Shown here: in pieces, positions 1 through 6,668 of the stretch | Layout: each line of letters starts with the position of its first letter | Numbering within the stretch: position 1 is the first letter of the stretch | Assembly (NCBI GenBank): GCA_003979035.1 | Contig: RXOA01000087.1 | Coordinates: forward strand, 1-16,275 | DNA length: 16,275 nt | Source of the DNA: Candidatus Bipolaricaulota bacterium | GTDB taxonomy: Bacteria > Bipolaricaulota > Bipolaricaulia > UBA7950 > UBA9294 | Direction: 5' to 3' | The notes under the pieces: model-generated | Told to the model about the DNA's origin: nothing | Seen by the model: the letters and a program-made list of their open reading frames with translations, nothing else | Database searches by the model: none | Program-made: the position numbers and the translations under genes

Positions 1-297
1 ACGGTAGCGGGCGAATTCGCGGTCATGGAGGGGCACGCGCCCCTGCTTGCCGCGCTCGATCGCGGGATGCTTCGAATCAAGACCGAAACGCATGAGGAGT
101 CGTTCGCAATCCGCTCCGGCGCGATGAATGTGGACGACCAAGGGAACGTCGTCCTTCTTGTTTCGGAGGCCCATCGCCCCGAGGAGATCGACGCGGAATG
201 GATCGACCAACGCACCCGGCGAGCGGAATCGGAGCTGGGGCAAGAGGAGACATCCTGGTTGACCTGGCTGCGCAGTTTGGAGGGGAGCCGTGGCTAG
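1..297 (+). CDS. atpC: F-type ATP synthase epsilon subunit, 3' part
   Basis: This is the epsilon subunit of the F1 sector of ATP synthase, part of the central stalk that couples proton (or sodium) flow to ATP synthesis at the membrane. Its reading frame is open from base 1, so the start lies outside the window; 98 codons are visible and about 25-30 N-terminal residues are probably missing. The visible part has the family signature GEF-V-GHAPLLAAL near its beginning, then the beta-sandwich strands ending in a region like the usual FAVSGG (here FAIRSG). A C-terminal charged helical part starts at RPEEID. That helical domain is rather short and ends in a Trp-containing tail (TSWLTWLRS). The stop overlaps the fabF start by 8 bases, so the two genes are probably translated from one message at the end of an atp operon. 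The family call is secure. Confidence 0.9.
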   Translation, partial: TVAGEFAVMEGHAPLLAALDRGMLRIKTETHEESFAIRSGAMNVDDQGNVVLLVSEAHRPEEIDAEWIDQRTRRAESELGQEETSWLTWLRSLEGSRG

Positions 298-1537
298 CCT
301 ATCGTCGCGACGAGTCGTCATCACGGGGATGGGGCCGATCACCCCGGTGGGGACGGGTGTGGCTGCGTTCTGGGACGGATTGGTCAGCGGACGCTCCGGC
401 GTACGCCGCGTGGACGATCGCCTTGACCTGGACGAAATCGACGTCAAGATCGGCGCTCCGGTTGTCGAGTTCGATCCGTTGGAGCACATGGACAAGCGCC
501 GGGCCCGGCATCTGGACCGGGGGGCGCAGTTCGCCCTTGCTGCGGCGGGGCTTGCGTTGAAGGATGCGTCGCTCGATCCGGGCGCGGTGGATCCGTTGCG
601 TGCGGGGGTCATCGCGGGGACCGGCATCGGCGGGTTGCAGACGATGGAAGAGAACTTCCTTGAGCTGGCCGGCCGCGGGCCTCGGCGCGTAAGTCCGTAC
701 TTCATTCCTCGGCTGATGCCGAACGCCATCGCCGGTGAGATTTCGATCGAGTTCGGCTTCAAAGGCGTGAACTTCGGCGTGGTCTCTGCATGTGCGAGCG
801 GGGCGCACGCGATTGCGGCGGCAGCGCAGTTGGTTGCCGGGGGAGCGGTCGACGTTGCGCTCGCCGGGGGAGCCGAGGCGGTCCTGGTGCGGATCGCCTA
901 CGCGGGATTCGTGAAGATCGGGGCTCTGTCATGCCGAAATGACGAACCGGAGCGCGCCTCGCGACCGTTTGACAAAGACCGCGACGGGTTTGTCGTGGGA
1001 GAAGGGGGAGGGTTTGTCGTTCTCGAGGCGGCCGAACACGCGGAGCGCCGCGGAGCGCAGATTCTTGCGGAATTGGCCGGCTACGGCATGACGGCCGATG
1101 CCTTCCACATCACGGCCCCGTGCGAAGACGGGGACGGCGCCGCTCGTGCAATGACCGCTGCGCTGCATACAGCCGGGGCAGCCGCCGAGGATGTGGACTA
1201 CGTCAACGCACATGGCACATCCACCATCCTCAACGATGTTGGAGAGACCCGCGCGATCCGGCGCGCGCTGGGGAGTGCGGCGGACACGGTGAGCATCAGC
1301 TCGACCAAGTCTCAGATCGGTCATCTGTTGGGCGCTGCCGGTGCTGTGGAAGCCATTGCGACTGTGCTTGCCATGAGGCATGGGCGGATTCCCGCCACCG
1401 TGAATCTCGAGACGCCGGACCCTGAATGCGACCTCGACTACACCCCGATCACCCGATCGAAGAGGATCGATGTCGCCATCTCGAACTCGTTCGGATTCGG
1501 TGGGCAAAACGCGGTATTGCTGTTCCGATCTGTCTGA
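290..1537 (+). CDS. fabF: 3-oxoacyl-ACP synthase II (FabF)
   Basis: FabF condenses malonyl-ACP with a growing acyl-ACP in cytoplasmic type II fatty acid synthesis. The protein has 415 residues, the usual length. The thiolase-fold active site is complete: nucleophile Cys168 in VVSACASGAH, His308 in VNAHGTST and His345 in KSQIGHLLGAAGA. The N-terminal RRVVITGMGPITPVG and the C-terminal SNSFGFGGQNA are also typical. I chose the GTG start at 290 because it directly precedes VVITGMG and overlaps the atpC stop (290-297), which suggests translational coupling. The gene is followed by a strong hairpin and converges on pheS. A KAS I (FabB) or polyketide KS is less likely, given the length and FabF-like motifs. 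No acpP or fabG lies beside it in the window. Confidence 0.96.
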   Translation: MASLSSRRVVITGMGPITPVGTGVAAFWDGLVSGRSGVRRVDDRLDLDEIDVKIGAPVVEFDPLEHMDKRRARHLDRGAQFALAAAGLALKDASLDPGAVDPLRAGVIAGTGIGGLQTMEENFLELAGRGPRRVSPYFIPRLMPNAIAGEISIEFGFKGVNFGVVSACASGAHAIAAAAQLVAGGAVDVALAGGAEAVLVRIAYAGFVKIGALSCRNDEPERASRPFDKDRDGFVVGEGGGFVVLEAAEHAERRGAQILAELAGYGMTADAFHITAPCEDGDGAARAMTAALHTAGAAAEDVDYVNAHGTSTILNDVGETRAIRRALGSAADTVSISSTKSQIGHLLGAAGAVEAIATVLAMRHGRIPATVNLETPDPECDLDYTPITRSKRIDVAISNSFGFGGQNAVLLFRSV

Positions 1538-1540
1538 TTG

Positions 1541-1574
1541 GTCGCGTTCGTCTCGGGCGCGGGGCGAGCGCGAC
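1541..1574 (+). terminator. Strong hairpin just after fabF (terminator-like, no U-tract)
   Basis: The 15-base arms 1541-1555 and 1560-1574 pair along their whole length around a four-base loop (GGCG). Three of the pairs are G-U when read on the + strand; on the - strand they would be A-C mismatches. The structure therefore belongs to the fabF transcript rather than to pheS. It begins 3 bases after the fabF stop, in the gap between convergent genes. No run of U follows it, so it could be a U-less terminator or a 3'-end-protecting stem. Confidence 0.5.
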
Positions 1575-1618
1575 AGACGGTAAAATCGCGGAGGCATGTT
1601 CTGCAGGCGGGTTCGGGA

Positions 1619-2623
1619 CTAGAACTGGCGGATGAAACGGAGATCATTGGCGAGAAACGTTCGAATGTCGCCGATTCCGTATTTGAGCATCGCCATCCGC
1701 TCGATCCCGAAGCCGAACGCGAACCCGGTGATGGTCTCCGGATCGTAGCCGACGTTGGCGAGAACCGCCGGGTCAACCATTCCCGCACCGCCGATTTCGA
1801 GCCACTTGTCAGCCCCGGGCTCTCGCATGTGGAGTTGGACGGATGGCTCGGTGAACGGGAAGAAGTCACCGGAAAGGCGCACGTCATAGCCGGGGCCGAA
1901 GAACTCGTGGACGAACAGCCCGATGATGTAGCGAAGGTTGGCCAGGGTCAGTCCTTCCTCGACCCACAACAACTCGACCTGAAAGAACACCGGAGAGTGC
2001 GTCGCATCCTGCGTATCGCGCCGGTAGCAGCGGCCGGGGCACACGATGCGGACCGGAGGGGCGCTGTTTTCCATCACCCGAATCTGGACGGGCGACGTAT
2101 GAGGACGAAGCAGATGGGTGTCGTCGATGTAGAAAGTGTCCCAATCATCGCGGGCCGGGTGATCGGCGGGGATGTTCAAGGCCTCGAAATTGTAGTAGTC
2201 GGTTTCGATCTCCGGGCCGCTCGCGACGTCGAACCCCATGTGAAGGAAGATGGTTTCAATCTCGTGCTGAACCTGCGTCAACAAGTGGAGATGCCCGATG
2301 GGGCGGCCTTCCCCGGGCAGGGTCATGTCAATGGATTCCCGAGCAAGACGTTCGGTGGCGGCGTTGCGCGATCCTTCCCGCTCTCGCTCCTCGAAAAGCC
2401 GTTGCGCGGAGGCTTTGAGCTCGTTGAGCAACTCGCCCGCTTGCGATCGCTCTTCCTGAGGCAGCGCGCCGAGCAGCTTGAACATGCCGGCGATCCGGCC
2501 TTTGCGGCCGAGAAATTCGACCCGAAACGCTTCAAGATCCGCAGGATTGGAGACCTGTTGGAGCTTGGATCGCAGGCGCACGGCGACTTCTTCCACTTGC
2601 TGGCGTAGATTGGCGAGTTCCAT
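1619..2623 (-). CDS. pheS: Phenylalanyl-tRNA synthetase alpha subunit
   Basis: This is the catalytic alpha chain of the heterotetrameric class II synthetase that charges tRNA-Phe in the cytoplasm. From the ATG at 2623 it has 334 residues, close to E. coli PheS (327). An N-terminal coiled-coil arm (about 1-95) precedes the class II core. Core features are the Phe-site HTSP at 175-178, motif 2 GRCYRRDTQDATHSP at 197-211, FFPFTEPS at 254-261, and motif 3 GFAFGFGIERMAML at 300-313. The frame stays open upstream to a TTG at 2740. The ATG at 2623 is preferred because MELANLRQQVEE is the usual PheS beginning and because a good promoter lies between the two positions. No clear Shine-Dalgarno sequence precedes the ATG. 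pheT is not downstream, where it usually lies: the next gene is the convergent fabF. Confidence 0.96.
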   Translation of the reverse strand: MELANLRQQVEEVAVRLRSKLQQVSNPADLEAFRVEFLGRKGRIAGMFKLLGALPQEERSQAGELLNELKASAQRLFEEREREGSRNAATERLARESIDMTLPGEGRPIGHLHLLTQVQHEIETIFLHMGFDVASGPEIETDYYNFEALNIPADHPARDDWDTFYIDDTHLLRPHTSPVQIRVMENSAPPVRIVCPGRCYRRDTQDATHSPVFFQVELLWVEEGLTLANLRYIIGLFVHEFFGPGYDVRLSGDFFPFTEPSVQLHMREPGADKWLEIGGAGMVDPAVLANVGYDPETITGFAFGFGIERMAMLKYGIGDIRTFLANDLRFIRQF

Positions 2624-2635
2624 GGCAAGAAGAGA

Positions 2636-2664
2636 AGTATAGCGATCGATTCGCCGGGCCACAA
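2636..2664 (-). promoter_or_regulatory. Probable pheS promoter, near-leaderless
   Basis: On the - strand, TTGTGG (2664-2659) is followed by a 17-base spacer and TATACT (2641-2636). The -10 matches the sigma70 consensus at 5 of 6 positions and the -35 at 3 of 6. The -10 ends only 12 bases before the pheS ATG at 2623, so transcription would start about 5 bases upstream. This would give a leaderless or very short leader, in keeping with the absence of a ribosome binding site. Confidence 0.45.
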
Positions 2665-2689
2665 CGGCTTCCGGGCGCGCTGCTGGTGG

Positions 2690-2719
2690 TTGAGGGAGGC
2701 GACGATCGAGTAGTATGAA
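2690..2719 (+). promoter_or_regulatory. Possible promoter for the M24B peptidase gene
   Basis: TTGAGG (2690-2695), an 18-base spacer and TATGAA (2714-2719) each match four of six consensus positions. The peptidase start is about 60 bases downstream, after an AG-rich ribosome binding region (2762-2778). This is a weak call, resting on position in the 156-base divergent gap with pheS. Confidence 0.22.
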
Positions 2720-2740
2720 TGCGTCTCCAGTGGTGTTCAA
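2712..2740 (-). promoter_or_regulatory. Alternative distal pheS promoter
   Basis: On the - strand, TTGAAC (2740-2735), a 17-base spacer and CATACT (2717-2712) each match four of six sigma70 positions. It would give a pheS leader of about 80 bases. It overlaps the possible pepP-side promoter on the other strand, so the two could interfere. It is weaker than the proximal TATACT candidate. Confidence 0.22.
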
Positions 2741-2779
2741 CGATCGGGAGAACTTTCGGGTGAGAGGAGCAAGGAGAGG

Positions 2780-3874
2780 ATGGTCGACTACGGAAGACGA
2801 TGGGAGTCCCTCATTCAGGGGATCGACGCGGAGATGTTCATCGCTGTCAACTACGAAGGAACGGACAAGGTCTCACTCCGCTATCTGACAGGCTTCACCG
2901 GAGAGGGGGCTTTGCTGGTGGCGGAACCGGGGGCGATCCTTCTTACGGATTCGCGTTACGTGGAGCAGGCACAGCGAGAGACAGCGGGAACGGGGGTCGA
3001 GGTCCGCGAGCTTGCGTCCTGGCTCAACTCCGGCCTCGCCGAGACGATCGGAGCGGCGGGCGTCGCCCGTGTGGCATTCGCGTCGGCAAGGGTCACGCAT
3101 CGCTGGGTTGAGCAGGTCGAGGCGCAGATCAAGGCGACGCTTGTGTCGCTGCCCGATCCGCTGAGCGCGCTTCGTGTCGAGAAGCAACCCGATGAACTGG
3201 CCTTCCTTCGGCGTGCCGCGGAAATCACCGACCGGGCGCTCGATCGGCTTGTTCCCGAGATTCACGTCGGGATGACGGAGATCGACATCGCCTTGCGGCT
3301 CGATCTGCTCATTCGCGAAGCGGGGGCGGAAAGCGTCGCGTTCGAATGCAATGTCTCCGCCGGGGAAAACACGGCGCTGAACCACTACAACCCGGCGCTG
3401 GATCCGCGGCCCCTCCAGCGGGGAGATCTGCTGTTGTTCGACATCGGCTCGTGCTATCGCGGCTACCGATCAGACATGACGCGCACCTTCTGCGTCGAGG
3501 AGGCAGATGACCGCGCGCGGGAAATCTACGACCTTGTCCTCCAGGCCAACCTCGCGGGGATTGCCGCCGTACGCAGCGGCGCAAGCGGAATCGAGGTCGA
3601 CAAGGTGGCCCGAGATGTGATCGTCGGCGCCGGACACGGAGACCATTTCGGCCACGGGCTTGGGCACGGCATCGGGATGGAGATTCACGAAGCGCCGCGG
3701 CTGTCGCAGAAGAGCAAGGACACGCTGGCGCCGGGAATGGTCGTTACGGTGGAACCGGGTATCTACTTGCCTGGCTACGGTGGCGTGCGTATCGAAGATG
3801 ATGTGGTGGTGACCAACGATGGCTGCGAGATCATTACCGGGTTCCCTAAGCGAGAACTCCTTGTGGTGGGCTAG
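2780..3874 (+). CDS. M24B metallopeptidase (Xaa-Pro aminopeptidase/dipeptidase)
   Basis: A cytoplasmic pita-bread-fold peptidase that cleaves peptides at X-Pro bonds. The 364-residue protein has the short creatinase-type N-terminal domain (about 1-130) and the M24 catalytic domain (about 138-364). All five metal ligands can be seen: Asp221 (FDIG), Asp232 (YRSDMTRTF), His296 (GHGLGHGIG), Glu325 (TVEPGIY) and Glu339 (RIEDD). The likely proton-handling histidines are His202, His292 and His303. The size resembles Bacillus YqhT-type enzymes, so PepP and PepQ cannot be told apart and I give no symbol. The ATG at 2780 is supported by AGGAG at 2765-2769 and AAGGAG at 2771-2776. The 3' end overlaps the lipoprotein gene, so the two are probably co-expressed, though no functional link is evident. 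Confidence 0.93.
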   Translation: MVDYGRRWESLIQGIDAEMFIAVNYEGTDKVSLRYLTGFTGEGALLVAEPGAILLTDSRYVEQAQRETAGTGVEVRELASWLNSGLAETIGAAGVARVAFASARVTHRWVEQVEAQIKATLVSLPDPLSALRVEKQPDELAFLRRAAEITDRALDRLVPEIHVGMTEIDIALRLDLLIREAGAESVAFECNVSAGENTALNHYNPALDPRPLQRGDLLLFDIGSCYRGYRSDMTRTFCVEEADDRAREIYDLVLQANLAGIAAVRSGASGIEVDKVARDVIVGAGHGDHFGHGLGHGIGMEIHEAPRLSQKSKDTLAPGMVVTVEPGIYLPGYGGVRIEDDVVVTNDGCEIITGFPKRELLVVG

Positions 3875-4805
3875 GGCGGTCCGCCTGACGCTGACGATCG
3901 GGTGTCTCGGTCTGTTGGCGGCGGCGGCGGGATGTACGCTGTTTTCGTCCGTCCAGGCTTCATTCACGGTGGATCCTGTGGTGGTGTACGCAGGTGAGTC
4001 TGTGACATTCAACGCGAGCGCCAGCGGAGGGCAGATTGTCGCCTACAACTGGACGTTCGGCGCCGGTGGACCCGGGGCCGGAATGGAAGTTCAGACAACA
4101 TTCTCCACTCCGGGAATCTACACGGTCGAGCTAACGGTCGAGGGCGCCGACGGCGATCAGGACAGGATGTCTCGCACAGTCACGGTGTATGTGCGAAGCG
4201 GCAGCGAGCTTCTCCGAGAGGATTTTTCCGTTGGCGAAGCTGCAATCGCCAATTGGGCCCTTGACCCGGCTTGGGCGAATGCCCGCGAAGGGGGGGTCGA
4301 GTACGTTTCATCGGCCCAGGACTACGCACTTCACATCTACAGCGGCGGCGAGGCGTGGCATCGAAGAATGGCGTCTGTAGAACTGCCGCCGCTGCGCGAA
4401 GGGCAGCGGATCGTGTTTCAGGTGGCGGTGATGGCCACGAGAACGCGCGATGGATATGGATTCGCCATCTACCCGATCCGTACGACCAAAGACGACCTGT
4501 CCGGCGCGCTGCCGTTTCTCCGCTATGCGGACGGTACAACGTGGATTGTGGAGCCCTCTCAGTACGGGACGGAGGTTGCGCATTCGACGTCGTTCGTCCC
4601 CGGCGTCTACCGCTGGCACCGGTATCAGTTCGCGTTCTCCGAAGACGGGCTCGAAGTGCGGATCGATGACCAGCTGATCTATGAGGCGCAACTGGAGGCC
4701 GATCTGTCGCAGGGAGGCGTCTATTTGCTGATGGTCGGGGATGATCGACACGACATCGGCTGCAACGCATTCTTCGATGATTTTTCCGTATGGGTTGAGG
4801 AGTAG
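3861..4805 (+). CDS. PKD-domain lipoprotein with a jelly-roll C-terminal domain
   Basis: This is a predicted exported lipoprotein of unknown role. From the TTG at 3861 it has 314 residues. The signal peptide has Arg5 and Arg8, a hydrophobic core and the lipobox-like AAAGC, with Cys25 as the acylation site. A PKD (Ig-like) domain follows at about 33-111 (GESVTFNASAS, YNWTFG, PGIYTVELTV). The rest (about 117-314) looks like a concanavalin/LamG-type beta sandwich, beginning LLREDFS and ending FFDDFSVWVEE; both parts suggest carbohydrate or surface binding. An ATG at 3819 is the alternative start, but it would give an overlong N-region and a 56-base overlap with the peptidase, against 14 bases for TTG. 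Neither has a clear ribosome binding site. The cleavage site is not a perfect lipobox because Ala replaces Leu at -3. Confidence 0.75.
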   Translation: MWWARAVRLTLTIGCLGLLAAAAGCTLFSSVQASFTVDPVVVYAGESVTFNASASGGQIVAYNWTFGAGGPGAGMEVQTTFSTPGIYTVELTVEGADGDQDRMSRTVTVYVRSGSELLREDFSVGEAAIANWALDPAWANAREGGVEYVSSAQDYALHIYSGGEAWHRRMASVELPPLREGQRIVFQVAVMATRTRDGYGFAIYPIRTTKDDLSGALPFLRYADGTTWIVEPSQYGTEVAHSTSFVPGVYRWHRYQFAFSEDGLEVRIDDQLIYEAQLEADLSQGGVYLLMVGDDRHDIGCNAFFDDFSVWVEE

Positions 4806-4856
4806 AGGGCGGGGCGACACGCGCGGGTTCCTGCGGCCCCGGGGGGAGGAGACGGC

Positions 4857-5345
4857 ATGTCGATCGCATTTCTTCTCTGCATGTGGATCGCCCTTGCGCA
4901 ACGTGTGGGCGGCCCTACACTCATTGCCGGAGCAGCGGCAGCGGTCGTTGTCTGGAGCATTCGCCGGCTGCTGTTTCCCGCGGAAGAGCGCGGCGTTCGC
5001 GGGCTGCCGCTGTGGAAACGTTTGTGGGCCGCGCAGGCGTTCCTTGTGACGTTGCTGCATAGGTTCGTCGCGTCGACATTGCGCACGAGCTGGCTGATCC
5101 TTTCCGGCGGTGAAGAGGGACGCGTGGTTGCCGTGCCAACGAGGATTCAGCACCCCACCGGAAAATTCCTCCTTCAGAACTCGATCACGCTCACGCCGTC
5201 CACGATCTCGCTCGTCAGTGAAGGCGGCCTTCTGTACATCCACTGGTTGCAGCGACACGGCAGCTCCGGGGACTGGCAGCAGGTCAAGGAAGCGCTGGAG
5301 CGCCGCGTCGAAGCGATGTTCGAAGAGGATCGTCCGCCATGCTAG
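4857..5345 (+). CDS. mrpE: Mrp/Mnh antiporter subunit E (MbhA-like)
   Basis: MrpE is a small membrane subunit of the Mrp-type cation/proton antiporter, equivalent to MbhA of archaeal membrane-bound hydrogenase. The 162-residue protein has two N-terminal hydrophobic segments (about 2-14 and 18-37) and a third near 60-80. It then has the family's cytoplasmic domain with the diagnostic NSITLTPSTISL and LYIHWL. The ATG at 4857 has a GGGGAGGAG ribosome binding site (about 4843-4851). It opens a seven-gene run in which each gene overlaps the next by 3-7 bases. No clear promoter was found in the 51 bases after the lipoprotein gene, so read-through from upstream is possible. The family call is firm. 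Confidence 0.9.
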   Translation: MSIAFLLCMWIALAQRVGGPTLIAGAAAAVVVWSIRRLLFPAEERGVRGLPLWKRLWAAQAFLVTLLHRFVASTLRTSWLILSGGEEGRVVAVPTRIQHPTGKFLLQNSITLTPSTISLVSEGGLLYIHWLQRHGSSGDWQQVKEALERRVEAMFEEDRPPC

Positions 5346-5593
5346 CGGTTGAAATCGCCGTTGCTGCAAGTCTTGCGGCCGTGCTTTGGAGGCTGTTCCG
5401 CGGACCGACGGCGTGGGACCGGCTGCTTGCCTACAACGCGATCTCGAATCGCGGCATTCTGCTGCTTGTGTTGGTGGGGATCACCGAAGACCAAGCACCT
5501 CTGCTCGACGTGGCCTTGGTGTACGGAATGCTAAGCTTCCTCGGCGTGGTGATCGTGTCGCAGTTCCTCGAGCGTGGAGTACGGCGCTCGTGA
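5339..5593 (+). CDS. mrpF: Mrp/Mnh antiporter subunit F (MbhB-like)
   Basis: MrpF is a three-helix membrane subunit of the antiporter. The 84-residue protein carries the MrpF signature RGPTAWDRLLAYN, with the conserved Asp27 early in the second hydrophobic segment, and a conserved Asp (LLDVALVYG) before the third. The ATG overlaps the last seven bases of mrpE, and the stop shares bases with the GTG of mrpG. Such tight joins imply coupled translation of complex partners. Nothing unusual was seen in the protein. Confidence 0.9.
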   Translation: MLAVEIAVAASLAAVLWRLFRGPTAWDRLLAYNAISNRGILLLVLVGITEDQAPLLDVALVYGMLSFLGVVIVSQFLERGVRRS

Positions 5594-5892
5594 TCATCCA
5601 CGGGGCGGCGCATGCATTGGCGGCGGCGGGAGCTGTGTTCGTCGTCATCGGAACGATCGGGATCCTTCGCTTCCGGGATATTTACTCTCGCCTGCAGGCG
5701 AGCGGCGTTTCCGACAACGCCGGGCTGGGGCTGATTCTCGTTTCCCTGGTTCTGTTCTCGGGATGGCAGAGCAGCGATTGGCGGCTCCTTCTTCTTCTGC
5801 TGCTGCTTGTTGTCACCAACCCGATCGCGACGCACAGCATTGCCAAGAGCGCGTTCACATCTCGCCACACGGGGATGGAGGATCCCTCATGA
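5590..5892 (+). CDS. mrpG: Mrp/Mnh antiporter subunit G (MbhC-like)
   Basis: MrpG is a small membrane subunit of the antiporter. From the GTG at 5590, which overlaps the mrpF stop as GTGA, it has 100 residues and three hydrophobic segments. The family signature is clear: GTIGILRFRDIYSRLQASGVSDNAGLGLILV (here residues 21-51) and the later TNPIATHSIAKSA. The frame is open much further upstream, but the overlap and the family length fix the GTG start. The third segment contains an unusual run of leucines (SSDWRLLLLLLLLVVTNP). The stop overlaps the next ATG as ATGA. Confidence 0.9.
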   Translation: MIIHGAAHALAAAGAVFVVIGTIGILRFRDIYSRLQASGVSDNAGLGLILVSLVLFSGWQSSDWRLLLLLLLLVVTNPIATHSIAKSAFTSRHTGMEDPS

Positions 5893-6668
5893 TCCTCTTG
5901 GTCTTGCTTTTCGCGCTCCCGATGGTTGCGCTGTTTGCGCTGTCCAGACACCGGGCGTTGACGGGAATCATCGCCATGGGGGTGTTGAGTTTTCTTCTTG
6001 CCGCGGTCTACGCCTTGCAGGGAGCGCCGGACGTCGCGGTGGCCGAGGCGGCGATTGGCGCAGCGCTGGTGACGCTGATCTACGTGCTTGCGGTGCGACG
6101 AACGGGACGGCTTGTGATTGTTGCCGCGGATGTGCCGACGCTGTTTCATCGACAAGGAAATGAGCTCGTGGGCCTGGAATACGACCTTCTTGCGCGTTTC
6201 GCCGAAGAAGAGCACCTGGAGTTGATGGTTCACTTCGTATCCCCGCAGGAGGTTGCCGATGCCGTGAAAAACGGCAACGCGGAAGTCGGCGCCGGCGGGA
6301 TGGTTTCGTTCGATCGAAAAGGGTGTTTGACCACGCAGGAGCATTTGGAAACGGCGCTGTTCGCTGTAGGCGGGCAGGACCAAGAAGCGCCGCCACCGTG
6401 GATCGATGCGGAGTTGGAGCAACTTGCGGGGAGTCTGCGCAAGGGAAAGCGGGTGTGCGTGACGCTTGATCTGGCGAGGTTCCTCGCCCTTGGGGGAGAT
6501 GTGATCGGTACCGACCGGGTTCAGGTGCGCAGATTGCCCGAACTTCACTCGTACCAATTCCTGATTGCGCAAGATTGCCAAGAGTTGCAGGTGAAACTGA
6601 ATCGATACCTGGAACGTCTGCGAAATTCCGGCGAGCTGGATACTCTGATCCAGAGGCACTTGCGATGA
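5889..6668 (+). CDS. MbhD-like (DUF4040) subunit fused to a solute-binding-like domain
   Basis: Residues 1-70 form three hydrophobic helices (about 2-18, 23-43 and 48-68). They carry the LQGAPDVAVAEAAIGAAL motif of MbhD, which is also the DUF4040 segment near the C-terminus of MrpA. Residues 73-259 are not part of MbhD and resemble a family 3 solute-binding protein (SBP_bac_3/MltF type). An N-lobe has GLEYDLLARFAEEEHLEL and KNGNAEVGAGGMVSFDRK, and a typical C-terminal helix reads LNRYLERLRNSGELDTLIQ. At about 187 residues, this domain is shorter than the usual 220 or so, mainly in the second lobe. Positive charges at SRHR (19-22) and VRRTGR (69-74) place the loop and the C-terminal domain in the cytoplasm. 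I infer a regulatory sensor rather than a transport protein. The ATG at 5889 overlaps mrpG as ATGA. Total length is 259 residues. Confidence 0.82.
   Translation: MILLVLLFALPMVALFALSRHRALTGIIAMGVLSFLLAAVYALQGAPDVAVAEAAIGAALVTLIYVLAVRRTGRLVIVAADVPTLFHRQGNELVGLEYDLLARFAEEEHLELMVHFVSPQEVADAVKNGNAEVGAGGMVSFDRKGCLTTQEHLETALFAVGGQDQEAPPPWIDAELEQLAGSLRKGKRVCVTLDLARFLALGGDVIGTDRVQVRRLPELHSYQFLIAQDCQELQVKLNRYLERLRNSGELDTLIQRHLR

Noticed and set aside
1538..2608. Long + strand open frame of 356 codons
   Set aside because: It is the complement of pheS; its translation has no family features while the - strand has every PheS motif.
2624..2740. TTG start at 2740 adding 39 residues to PheS
   Set aside because: The added residues do not resemble PheS and the best promoter lies within them.
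4308..5369. Long - strand open frame of 353 codons
   Set aside because: Antisense to the lipoprotein and mrpE, with no recognisable domain or ribosome binding site.
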